Shown here in pieces: positions 57,163 to 64,000 of a DNA stretch of 64,000 bases. Source of the stretch: Rhodoblastus acidophilus. Lineage in GTDB: Bacteria; Pseudomonadota; Alphaproteobacteria; Rhizobiales; Beijerinckiaceae. The notes below the pieces were generated by a model. The model was not told the origin of the DNA. It was given only the letters and a program-made list of their open reading frames with translations, and did no database searches. Position 1 is the first letter of the stretch, and each line of letters starts with the position of its first letter. The DNA lies in assembly GCF_900187365.1 (NCBI RefSeq), contig NZ_FYDG01000002.1, positions 248,001 through 312,000 on the forward strand, given 5' to 3'. The translations under genes and the position numbers were made by a program.

Positions 57163-57178
57163 TGTTCCACGTGAAACG
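57163..57178. other. parS-like centromere site
   Basis: TGTTCCACGTGAAACG matches the bacterial parS consensus TGTTTCACGTGAAACA at 14 of 16 positions, and the core TTCCACGTGAAA is intact. parS sites bind ParB and act in chromosome segregation, normally within a few percent of the replication origin. The site lies 33 bases after gluQ in a region without a gene, so it is not constrained by coding. Synteny around secB and mltA supports an origin-proximal location. Other copies were not seen in the window. Confidence 0.6.
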
Positions 57179-57739
57179 AGCGTCGCCGCGCGACTTGACA
57201 TAACGACTTGTTCATAAAAGATAAATAGACGCCGCGCCCGACGCGGCGCGGCCAGTCTGCGCGCCTGCGTCCCCCAAATTTCGTACGCAACCGCCAAGCT
57301 GCATGCGCAAGAATCGACCGATTTGCGCAGGTTTTCGCACGAAAATCGCAGGAAATATCGCGGTCTTCTTCAGTTTTACGCAGACTCATTGCAACCCCTG
57401 GTCGAATTTCCCAAAGGAAACCTCATGCAACGAAGCGCCCCGATCAAACCGCAAGACATGGCGTAAAGCCATCGCCCAGCCGGAGCCGCGATGGCCGCGG
57501 CAGGGCGATCCATGAGCGAAATCGCGACGCCCCACGCCGGGGAAAGCAAATAGAAATAAAATATTATCGCCTTGTATTCTGAGCCAATATCGCCTACATA
57601 TTGAATATCGAAAATTTAGGCCGATGCCTTGGCCCCGCGTTTACCACGCAGCTGCTGACGACCTCCTCCAAAAATATCGATGAAAATGGCGCATCGCCCG
57701 ACGATGGGCCTGTTTAAGCCTGCGCTAAGGAGTCTCAGC
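57179..57739. other. Gene-poor interval before cspA
   Basis: About 560 bases without a gene I can support. The last 200 bases are distinctly AT richer and probably hold the cspA promoter and a long 5' leader, as is usual for cold-shock genes. A 70-residue open frame at 57303-57515 exists, but it lacks a ribosome site and recognisable motifs. Confidence 0.5.
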
Positions 57740-57952
57740 ATGGCAACCGGCATTGTGAAGTGGTTCAACGGCCAAAAAGGCTTTGGTTTTCTCCAGCCCG
57801 ACGACGGAAGCAAAGATGTGTTCGTGCACATCAGCGCCGTTGAACAGGCCGGAATGTTTGGCCTCAACGAAGGCCAAAAGCTCAGCTACGAGCTGATGGC
57901 GGATCGCCGCACGGGCAAGACGTCCGCCTCGCGCCTGCAAGCGGTCGAATAA
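57740..57952 (+). CDS. Cold-shock protein, CspA family
   Basis: This 70-residue protein is a single cold-shock domain: [15 protein letters not shown] (RNP1) and D-V-F-V-H-I-S (RNP2) with all aromatic RNA contacts present. It acts as an RNA chaperone that keeps mRNA unstructured at low temperature. Start ATG 57740 has AAGGAG upstream. A strong intrinsic terminator follows. The upstream region is AT rich and likely carries the long leader typical of regulated csp genes. Confidence 0.95.
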   Translation: MATGIVKWFNGQKGFGFLQPDDGSKDVFVHISAVEQAGMFGLNEGQKLSYELMADRRTGKTSASRLQAVE

Positions 57953-58017
57953 GTTCTTTCTCGCAAACGCGTCGCAGTCCACGGATGTACTGGCGCGATG
58001 CGTTGCGAGATCAATGA

Positions 58018-58050
58018 GCCTCGGGGCCTATACCCGAGGCTTTTTCTTTT
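58018..58050 (+). terminator. Intrinsic terminator of cspA
   Basis: GCCTCGGG (58018-58025) and CCCGAGGC (58033-58040) form a perfect 8-bp stem with loop GCCTATA, followed by TTTTTCTTTT. A textbook rho-independent terminator 65 bases after the cspA stop. Confidence 0.92.
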
Positions 58051-58142
58051 TATTCAGTTTTCTGTTTGACAGATATTCGGACAGGCGATCGAAAGGACGT
58101 ATCGTGCGCGACAAATCGCAGAGTTCAACCCACGCAAGGCCG

Positions 58143-58337
58143 ATGGCCGCGACTGCGAAGCACAAATTCGCGCTCAACGCCCAGGTGCTCCTCGATGGAA
58201 AATCCGACGGCGCCGTGTTCAAGATCACAAGGCTCCTCCCCGACGGAGGATCAGGCCTTCAATATAGAATCAAGAACGAGCAGGAAGGTTATGAACGCGT
58301 CGTGGTCGAAAGACTGCTGACAGCGGCTCGCGGGTGA
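58143..58337 (+). CDS. Small Rhizobiales-type conserved protein
   Basis: This 64-residue protein has K-F-A-L-N-A-Q-V-L-L, then V-F-K-I-T-R-L-L-P-D-G-G, Q-Y-R-I-K-N-E and E-R-V-V-V-E-R-L. The pattern I-T-R-L-L-P...Q-Y-R-I-K...E-R-V recurs in small unannotated Rhizobiales proteins that I recall; no function is known. ATG 58143 is chosen by that comparison. GTG 58104, with AAAGGACG upstream, is in frame and would add 13 residues. It follows the cspA terminator, so it has its own promoter. Confidence 0.65.
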   Translation: MAATAKHKFALNAQVLLDGKSDGAVFKITRLLPDGGSGLQYRIKNEQEGYERVVVERLLTAARG

Positions 58338-58506
58338 CCGAAACCACCGCGCGACTTTTCCATTCGAGCCGTCACATCCTCCGCGGGTCGGACATCTGAA
58401 ACCTTGGCGAGGCGCCCGCCCTGGCCTGTCTTGATGCGCAAGATCGGGAAATCGCGCGGATCATCGCCCCAGGCCGGCGGGAACGAAAATCAAGGGAGCA
58501 GCCAAA

Positions 58507-58740
58507 ATGTCAGACAGGCGCGAATTATACCGGAGCCCCAACGGGGACACGTGGTTTCTGGCGCGCGAGCCCGCCGATGGGCGCGCTTTCATCATTCACC
58601 AGCCCAACGCGCCCTCGGGCGGCCGGTTGTCGCATATCGAACTGGCCGCGTTCCTGAAAGCCAACGCCAACGGGCCTGAACACCAGGCCTTGCTGCGCTT
58701 GATCGGCACTTTGGTGCAGGTTCCCCCCTATCGCGACTGA
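58507..58740 (+). CDS. Small Rhizobiales-type conserved protein
   Basis: This 77-residue protein reads L-Y-R-S-P-N-G-D-T-W-F-L-A, then H-Q-P-N-A-P-S-G-G, I-E-L-A-A-F-L and G-P-E-H-Q-A-L-L-R-L-I-G-T-L-V. This is the pattern of a small family common in Rhizobiales; function unknown. No signal or membrane segment. ATG 58507 follows a GGGAGCA site. It is convergent with rdgB. Confidence 0.7.
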   Translation: MSDRRELYRSPNGDTWFLAREPADGRAFIIHQPNAPSGGRLSHIELAAFLKANANGPEHQALLRLIGTLVQVPPYRD

Positions 58741-58766
58741 GGCCTGAGCGCGCCCTGCGGCGGGCC

Positions 58767-59390
58767 CTACCCCAACAACGCTTTCGCCAACATCTGGAAC
58801 GCCCGCGCCCGGTGCGACAGGGCTTCCGACCCATCGGCGGGAAGGCCGTGCTTTTCCTCCGCCGTCATTTCTCCGAACGTGCGGCTGTGGCCGTCCGGCG
58901 TGAAGCAGGGATCGTAGCCGAAACCGGCCGTCCCCCGCGGCGGAAACGTCAGCTCGCCAAAAACCTTGCCCTCGAACGTCGCTTCTTCGCCGTCGGGCCA
59001 GACCACGGCCAGCGCGGAAACGAAATGGGCGCGGCGCGACGGCGATCCCGACGCGTTCGTCTCCGCTTCGATCCGCGCCATGGCGGCGGCGAAATCCTTG
59101 CTCTCGCCCGCCCAGCGCGCCGAATAAATCCCCGGCGCGCCGCCGAGCGCCTCGACGCACAGGCCGGAATCGTCGGCGAAAGCAGGCAGATTGGCCGTTT
59201 TGGCGGCCGCGCGCGCCTTGATCAGGGCGTTGCTCAAAAAGTCCGAGCCGGTTTCCTCCGGCTCGTCCAATCCCAATTCGCCGGCGGAAACCGCCTCCAC
59301 CCCATAGGGCGCGAGCAATTCGCGCATTTCGCGCAACTTGCCCGGATTATGCGTGGCGATGACGATTTCGCCGGCGAGTTTCCGAGTCAT
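58767..59390 (-). CDS. rdgB: Non-canonical purine NTP pyrophosphatase (RdgB/Ham1)
   Basis: This 207-residue enzyme has the Ham1 motifs: [10 protein letters not shown] near the N-terminus, [10 protein letters not shown] with the catalytic Asp, G-F-G-Y-D-P-C-F, and S-H-R-A-R-A-F near the end. It hydrolyses ITP, XTP and related nucleotides to protect DNA and RNA. Length is normal. The start overlaps the rph stop (ATGA), so the two are co-translated, as is common in Proteobacteria. Confidence 0.96.
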   Translation of the reverse strand: MTRKLAGEIVIATHNPGKLREMRELLAPYGVEAVSAGELGLDEPEETGSDFLSNALIKARAAAKTANLPAFADDSGLCVEALGGAPGIYSARWAGESKDFAAAMARIEAETNASGSPSRRAHFVSALAVVWPDGEEATFEGKVFGELTFPPRGTAGFGYDPCFTPDGHSRTFGEMTAEEKHGLPADGSEALSHRARAFQMLAKALLG

Positions 59391-60097
59391 GCGCCGAGCG
59401 CCTGCTTCTGCAGCAGCACCAGCTCCGACACGCCTTTGCGCGCGAGACCGAGCAGCTTGATCAGCTCCTCCTCGGAGAACACCGCGCCCTCGGCGGTCGC
59501 CTGCACTTCGACCAGCCCGCCGGTTCCGGTGATGACGAAATTGCCGTCGGTATGGGCGACGGAATCCTCGTCATAATCGAGGTCGAGCACCGGAAAGCCC
59601 TGATAAATGCCGCAGGACACGGCGGCGACATGGTCCTTCAGCGGCATGTCCTTGATCATGGAGCGGTCGCGCATCCATTTCAGGCAATCGTGCAGCGCCA
59701 CCCAGGCGCCGGTGATCGAGGCGGTGCGGGTGCCGCCGTCGGCCTGGATCACGTCGCAATCGACGGTGATCTGGCGCTCGCCCAACGCCTGCAGATTGGT
59801 GACGGCGCGCAGGGAGCGGCCGATCAGGCGCTGAATTTCCTGCGTGCGGCCCGACGGCTTGGCGGTCTCGCGGCGCGTGCGGGTGTGGGTGGCGCGCGGC
59901 AGCATGGCGTATTCGGCGGTGACCCAGCCCTTGCCCTGGCCGCGCAGCCATTGCGGCGGCTTGTCCTCCAGCGAGGCCGTGCACAGCACATGCGTATTGC
60001 CGAATTTCACCAGACAGGAGCCTTCGGCATAGCGCGTGACGTTGCGCTCGAGGGAGACAGTGCGCATCGCATCGGGCGCGCGTTTGGACGGACGCAT
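59387..60097 (-). CDS. rph: RNase PH
   Basis: This 236-residue phosphorolytic exoribonuclease has [21 protein letters not shown], the R-T-R-R-E phosphate-site region, [16 protein letters not shown] and D-L-D-Y-x-E-D. It trims the 3' ends of tRNA precursors. ATG 60097 is chosen since M-R-P-S is the family start. hrcA, its usual divergent neighbour, is not present here; a glycine-rich gene lies upstream instead. Confidence 0.96.
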   Translation of the reverse strand: MRPSKRAPDAMRTVSLERNVTRYAEGSCLVKFGNTHVLCTASLEDKPPQWLRGQGKGWVTAEYAMLPRATHTRTRRETAKPSGRTQEIQRLIGRSLRAVTNLQALGERQITVDCDVIQADGGTRTASITGAWVALHDCLKWMRDRSMIKDMPLKDHVAAVSCGIYQGFPVLDLDYDEDSVAHTDGNFVITGTGGLVEVQATAEGAVFSEEELIKLLGLARKGVSELVLLQKQALGA

Positions 60098-60270
60098 ATT
60101 TTTTTCCTGGAACAGAGTTCGGTCGGCCGCTCTGATACCAAGCCTTTTACAAAACCGCAAAACGGCGCCGTTGCAATCGGGCGCCGCAGCCGAGCGTCGA
60201 ATTGCGCCCGCGCGGGCGGAGGTTTAGCATTGGGCTGGATTTGGCGACGCCAACACACAAGGAGACGTAA

Positions 60271-60702
60271 ATGGTCAAGCAGCCTCATGGACGCAGCTTC
60301 GGCAAGATCGTCGCCCTGGCGGCGGCGCTTTCCTTCGCCCTCGCCAGCACGGCGGCGGATGCCCAGCAGGGCGGCTTCGCCGGCGTTGGCGGCCAACGCC
60401 AAGGCGGCGGCGGAGGCGGCCAGCACTATGGCGGCGGCGGCGGCGGCCAGCACTACGGCGGCGGCGGCCAACACTATGGCGGCGGCGGAGGCCGTTACGG
60501 CGGCGGAGGCGGCGGCGGTTATTACGGCGGCGGCCATCGTCATCACGGCGGCGGCGGCGCGGGAGTCGGGGCCGCCATCGGCCTTGGCGTGCTCGGCGCG
60601 GCCATCGCGGCGGGCGCCGCCTCGCAACGCTATCGCTGCCGCCGGCCGGTTTACGACGAATGGGGCGATGTGGTCGGCTATCGCCGCGCCTGGTGCGACT
60701 GA
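60271..60702 (+). CDS. Glycine-rich exported protein
   Basis: This 143-residue protein has a signal peptide (K-I-V-A-L-A-A-A-L-S-F-A-L-A-S-T-A-A-D-A, cleavage near A-D-A-Q). The mature part is a low-complexity Gly-rich region (about 35-95) with repeated G-G-G-G-Q-H-Y-G-G units and a later H-R-H-H. A hydrophobic Ala/Gly helix (about 97-117) is followed by a conserved-looking end Y-R-C-R-R-P-V-Y-D-E-W-G-D-V-V-G-Y-R-R-A-W-C. It is probably periplasmic or outer-membrane associated. ATG 60271 has AAGGAG upstream. Function unknown. Confidence 0.75.
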   Translation: MVKQPHGRSFGKIVALAAALSFALASTAADAQQGGFAGVGGQRQGGGGGGQHYGGGGGGQHYGGGGQHYGGGGGRYGGGGGGGYYGGGHRHHGGGGAGVGAAIGLGVLGAAIAAGAASQRYRCRRPVYDEWGDVVGYRRAWCD

Positions 60703-60789
60703 CCGCCCCAGCTAAAAGGTGGGGTCGGGCGAAGCGAATTTTTGCGCTTCGCCCTTCCTTTCGCTTGATCCGCCTGCTATCTGCGGGCA

Positions 60790-62595
60790 ATGACCGCCCA
60801 TAGCATTAACAACGTCCGCAACTTTTCCATCGTCGCCCATATCGACCATGGCAAATCCACGCTCGCCGACCGGCTGATCCAGGACACCGGCACGGTGGCG
60901 GCGCGCGACATGAGCGAGCAGATGCTCGATTCCATGGACATCGAGCGCGAGCGCGGCATCACCATCAAGGCCCAAACGGTTCGCCTCGAATATCGAGCGC
61001 AGGACGGGCAGACCTATATTCTCAACCTGATGGACACGCCCGGGCACGTCGATTTCGCCTATGAGGTGTCGCGGTCGCTGGCCGCCTGCGAAGGCTCGCT
61101 GCTGGTGGTCGACGCCTCGCAGGGCGTGGAGGCGCAGACGCTCGCCAATGTCTATCACGCGCTCGACGCCGGCCACGAGATCGTGCCGGTGCTCAACAAG
61201 ATCGACCTGCCCGCCGCCGAGCCGGACCGCATCAAGGCGCAGATCGAGGAAGTGATCGGCCTCGACGCTTCCGAAGCCGTGCCGATCTCCGCCAAAACCG
61301 GCATCGGCATCGACCTCGTGCTCGAAGCCATCGTCAAGAAGCTGCCCGCCCCCAAAGGCGACGAAACCGCGCCGCTGAAGGCTCTGCTGGTGGATTCCTG
61401 GTACGACGCCTATCTCGGCGTGGTCGTGCTGGTGCGCATTTTCGACGGCGCCCTGAAAAAGGGCCAGAAAATCCAGATGCTCGGCACGGGCGCCCATTAC
61501 GAGGTGGACCGCATCGGCGTGTTCCGGCCGAAAATGCAGGATGTCGAAAAGCTCGGCCCCGGCGAGATCGGCTTCATCACCGCCCAGATCAAGCAGGTGG
61601 CGGACACCCGCGTCGGCGACACCATCACCGACGAAAGAAAACCCTGCGCCGAGGCCATGCCCGGCTTCAAGCCGGCGCAACCCGTGGTGTTCTGCGGCCT
61701 GTTCCCGGTCGACGCCGCCGATTTCGAGGATTTGCGCGCGGCGATGGGGAAGCTCAGGCTCAACGACGCCAGCTTCTCCTTCGAAATGGAATCCTCGGCG
61801 GCGCTGGGCTTCGGCTTCCGCTGCGGCTTTTTGGGCCTGCTGCATCTCGAAATCATTCAGGAGCGGCTGGAGCGCGAGTTCAATCTCGACCTGATCGCCA
61901 CCGCGCCCTCGGTGATCTACAAGATCTATATGAACAACGGGGATGTGATCGAGCTGCACAATCCCGCCGACATGCCCGACGTCGTGAAAATCACCGAAAT
62001 TCAGGAGCCCTGGATCAAGGCCACCATCCTGACCCCCGACGAATATCTCGGCGCGGTGCTGAAGCTTTGCCAGGACCGGCGCGGCGTTCAGGTCGACCTG
62101 AACTATGTCGGCAAGCGCGCCATGGTGGTCTATGAACTGCCCCTCAACGAAGTGGTGTTCGATTTCTACGACCGGTTGAAGTCGATCTCGAAGGGCTACG
62201 CCTCGTTCGACTACACCATCGTCGACTATCGCGCCGGCGATCTGGTGAAAATGTCGGTGCTGGTCAACGCCGAGCCGGTGGACGCCCTGTCGATGCTGGT
62301 GCATCGCACCCGCGCCGAATCGCGCGGGCGCGCCATGTGCGAAAAGCTGCGCGAGCTGATCCCGCAGCATATGTTCCAGATCCCGATTCAGGCCGCCATC
62401 GGCGCGAAAATCATCGCCCGCGAGACCATCCGCGCGCTGCGCAAGGACGTGACCGCCAAGTGCTACGGCGGCGACGTGTCGCGCAAGCGCAAGCTGCTGG
62501 ACAAGCAGAAGGAAGGCAAGAAGCGGATGCGCCAGTTCGGCAAGGTGGACATTCCGCAGGAAGCGTTCATCGCCGCGCTGAAGATGGACAGCTGA
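60790..62595 (+). CDS. lepA: Elongation factor 4 (LepA)
   Basis: This 601-residue GTPase has G1 A-H-I-D-H-G-K-S-T, switch E-R-E-R-G-I-T, G3 D-T-P-G-H-V-D-F and G4 N-K-I-D, then domains II, III and V and the LepA-specific C-terminal domain (K-A-x-Q-K-E-G-K-K-R-M near the end). It back-translocates stalled ribosomes or assists initiation. The start ATG 60790 precedes [12 protein letters not shown]. Full length. It converges on the cysNC gene with a hairpin between. Confidence 0.98.
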   Translation: MTAHSINNVRNFSIVAHIDHGKSTLADRLIQDTGTVAARDMSEQMLDSMDIERERGITIKAQTVRLEYRAQDGQTYILNLMDTPGHVDFAYEVSRSLAACEGSLLVVDASQGVEAQTLANVYHALDAGHEIVPVLNKIDLPAAEPDRIKAQIEEVIGLDASEAVPISAKTGIGIDLVLEAIVKKLPAPKGDETAPLKALLVDSWYDAYLGVVVLVRIFDGALKKGQKIQMLGTGAHYEVDRIGVFRPKMQDVEKLGPGEIGFITAQIKQVADTRVGDTITDERKPCAEAMPGFKPAQPVVFCGLFPVDAADFEDLRAAMGKLRLNDASFSFEMESSAALGFGFRCGFLGLLHLEIIQERLEREFNLDLIATAPSVIYKIYMNNGDVIELHNPADMPDVVKITEIQEPWIKATILTPDEYLGAVLKLCQDRRGVQVDLNYVGKRAMVVYELPLNEVVFDFYDRLKSISKGYASFDYTIVDYRAGDLVKMSVLVNAEPVDALSMLVHRTRAESRGRAMCEKLRELIPQHMFQIPIQAAIGAKIIARETIRALRKDVTAKCYGGDVSRKRKLLDKQKEGKKRMRQFGKVDIPQEAFIAALKMDS

Positions 62596-62612
62596 GCCGC
62601 GAGCCTGTGGGC

Positions 62613-62633
62613 CGCGCCGGTCAATCCGGCGCG
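62613..62633. terminator. Hairpin between lepA and cysNC
   Basis: CGCGCCGG and CCGGCGCG form a perfect 8-bp stem around TCAAT, which contains the cysNC stop. Position between convergent genes suits a bidirectional terminator, but no T-run is present. Confidence 0.45.
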
Positions 62634-64000
62634 AGAAATCCGCGCGCGTCGAGCCAGCCGACGATCCGGTCGGCCGCCTGCTGCGCCTCCACGCAATCCG
62701 CGCCAATGACGATGTCCGCCGCCTCGGGCCGCTCATAAGCCTGATCGACGCCGGTGAAATTCTTGATCTGTCCGGCCAGCGCCTTTTGATACAGACCCTT
62801 GGGATCGCGGGCGATGCAGGTCGCCAGCGGCGTGTCGATGAAAATCTCGACGAATTCGTCGCGCGCGACCAGCTCCCGCGCCATGCGCCGCTCGGCGGCG
62901 AACGGCGAGATGAACGCGCATAGCACGATCAGCCCGGCGTCCAGCATCAGCTTGGCCACCTCGCCGACGCGGCGGATGTTCTCGACCCGGTCGGCTTCGG
63001 TAAAGCCCAGATCCTTGTTCAGGCCGTGGCGGACATTGTCGCCGTCGAGCAGCGCGGTGTGGACGCCGCGCCGCGCCAGCGCCACCTCGACCAGATTGGC
63101 GATGGTGGATTTGCCGGCGCCGGACAGGCCGGTGAACCACAGCAGCGCCGGCTTCTGCCGCTTGAGGGCGGCGCGCCGGGCCTTGTCGAGCGACAGCGCC
63201 TGCGGATGCACGTTTTGGGCGCGGCGCAGGGCGAAGCGGATCACCCCCGCCGCCGCCACGCCATGGGTGGCGCGGTCGATCAGGATGAAGCCGCCGGTGA
63301 CGCGGTTGTCGGCATAGGCGTCGAAGGCGATCGGCCGCGACAGCGCCAGATTGCAGAATCCGATCTCGTTGAGGCCGAGCTTTTTGGCGGCGATCTGCGC
63401 CTGGGTCTCGACATCGAGCCGATACTTGATCTCGGTGACGCTGGCCGGCAGGCAATTTCCGCCGCATTTCAACAGATAGGAGCGCCCGGGATAGAGCGCC
63501 TCCTCGCTCATCCAGATCAGATCGGCCGCGAACTGGTCGGCCACCTCAGGCCGATGGCGCGGATCGCACAAAAGGTCGCCGCGCGAGGCGTCGATCTCGT
63601 CGGCGAAGACCAAAGTGACGGAGTCCGGCGCCTCGGCGCGGTCGAGATCGCCGCCCATGGCGACGATGCGCGCCACCCGGCTCCTGCCGCCCGAGGCCGC
63701 CACCACGATTTCATCGCCCTTTGCGACGCAGCCCGAAGCCAGCGTCCCGGCCAGCCCGCGAAAATCGGCGTCGGGGCGATTGACCCATTGCACCGGGAAA
63801 CGCAGCGGCCGCGCCGCGCGGTCCTCGACATCGACGGTTTCGAGAAAACCCAGCAGGTCCGGCCCGTCATGCCAGGGCATGTTGGCGGAGGGGCGGCAAA
63901 CATTGTCGCCATGGCGCGCCGAAAGCGGAATCGGCGTTACGCTCAAAAAATTCAGCGCCGCGCGCGCCGCCTCGAACTGCGCCACAATGCGCGCGAACGC
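62621..64000 (-). CDS. cysNC: Bifunctional ATP-sulfurylase large subunit/APS kinase (5' end missing)
   Basis: The gene runs off the window; 459 residues are visible. The first part is the CysN C-terminal region (end of the GTPase domain, then beta-barrel domains II and [26 protein letters not shown]). From about residue 270 of the visible part an APS kinase follows, with Walker [21 protein letters not shown], and I-S-P-F-A-A-E-R-R. CysN with CysD activates sulfate to APS; the CysC part phosphorylates it to PAPS. The fusion is typical for Rhizobiales. cysD would be expected just beyond the window. Confidence 0.96.
   Translation of the reverse strand, partial: AFARIVAQFEAARAALNFLSVTPIPLSARHGDNVCRPSANMPWHDGPDLLGFLETVDVEDRAARPLRFPVQWVNRPDADFRGLAGTLASGCVAKGDEIVVAASGGRSRVARIVAMGGDLDRAEAPDSVTLVFADEIDASRGDLLCDPRHRPEVADQFAADLIWMSEEALYPGRSYLLKCGGNCLPASVTEIKYRLDVETQAQIAAKKLGLNEIGFCNLALSRPIAFDAYADNRVTGGFILIDRATHGVAAAGVIRFALRRAQNVHPQALSLDKARRAALKRQKPALLWFTGLSGAGKSTIANLVEVALARRGVHTALLDGDNVRHGLNKDLGFTEADRVENIRRVGEVAKLMLDAGLIVLCAFISPFAAERRMARELVARDEFVEIFIDTPLATCIARDPKGLYQKALAGQIKNFTGVDQAYERPEAADIVIGADCVEAQQAADRIVGWLDARGFLAPD

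Noticed and set aside
57303-57515. 70-residue open frame upstream of cspA
   Set aside because: No ribosome site, no motif, and composition unlike neighbouring proteins; more likely part of the cspA leader region.
60411-60530. Short tandem repeats considered as a CRISPR array or minisatellite
   Set aside because: They encode Gly-Gly-Gln-His-Tyr units in frame within a signal-peptide protein; there are no spacers or cas genes.

Overview
The window is a GC-rich chromosomal segment from an alphaproteobacterium, most likely of the order Hyphomicrobiales (Rhizobiales). The evidence is a CysN-CysC fusion, a DUF1674/SDHAF4-type protein, a Tim44-like gene beside mltA, a heparinase-like gene beside rsmB, an attenuator-type rimP leader and several small Rhizobiales-type conserved proteins. 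Gene order around secB-fxsA-tim44-mltA-smr and purH-heparinase-rsmB, plus a parS-like palindrome at 57163, suggests an origin-proximal location. The genus cannot be fixed from the sequence; a Beijerinckiaceae/Methylocystaceae-type relative is a reasonable guess.

Layout. 1-3307: the end of an integrated phage-like element (head-tail connector, HNH nuclease, TerS, TerL, a small SpoVG-like protein) abutting the 3' end of tRNA-Arg(CCG). 3414-8521: polA and a GGDEF-EAL protein. 8534-11523: structural genes of an oxygen-tolerant-type uptake [NiFe] hydrogenase, arranged divergently (hupL on minus, hupS on plus) instead of as a hupSL operon. 11538-26697: a surface-glycan region. It holds a tight seven-gene minus-strand operon (GtrA, GT2, flippase-like membrane protein, APH-like kinase, HAD phosphatase, nucleotidyltransferase, membrane glycosyltransferase-like protein), an orphan Flp pilin, two polytopic glycosyltransferase-like proteins, a polyprenol-phosphate-type GT2, a GNAT enzyme and a large multidomain GT2. 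26788-27607: an FlbD-like small protein and an L,D-transpeptidase.

27744-35233: the rimP-nusA-ylxR-infB-rbfA-truB operon with a promoter and attenuator leader. 35234-40961: an accessory-looking stretch (sorbosone-dehydrogenase-like protein, XRE regulator, DUF1269 protein, CDF exporter, MgtC-like protein, OprB porin with an apparent 5' frameshift) ending at tRNA-Arg(CCT). 41276-48831: SNase-like nuclease, M48 lipoprotein protease, secB, fxsA, Tim44-like, mltA, Smr protein, PfkB kinase and a small unknown. 49030-57129: purH, a chemoreceptor, heparinase-like, rsmB, DUF1674, gluQ. 57163-64000: parS-like site, cspA, small conserved proteins, rdgB-rph, a glycine-rich exported protein, lepA and a cysNC gene cut by the window end.

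Most of the window is housekeeping. The parts that stand out are the phage-derived packaging module with its tRNA junction, the split hydrogenase genes, the kinase/nucleotidyltransferase/phosphatase glycan operon, the parS-like site and the porin frameshift. I found no CRISPR array, rRNA or insertion sequence.
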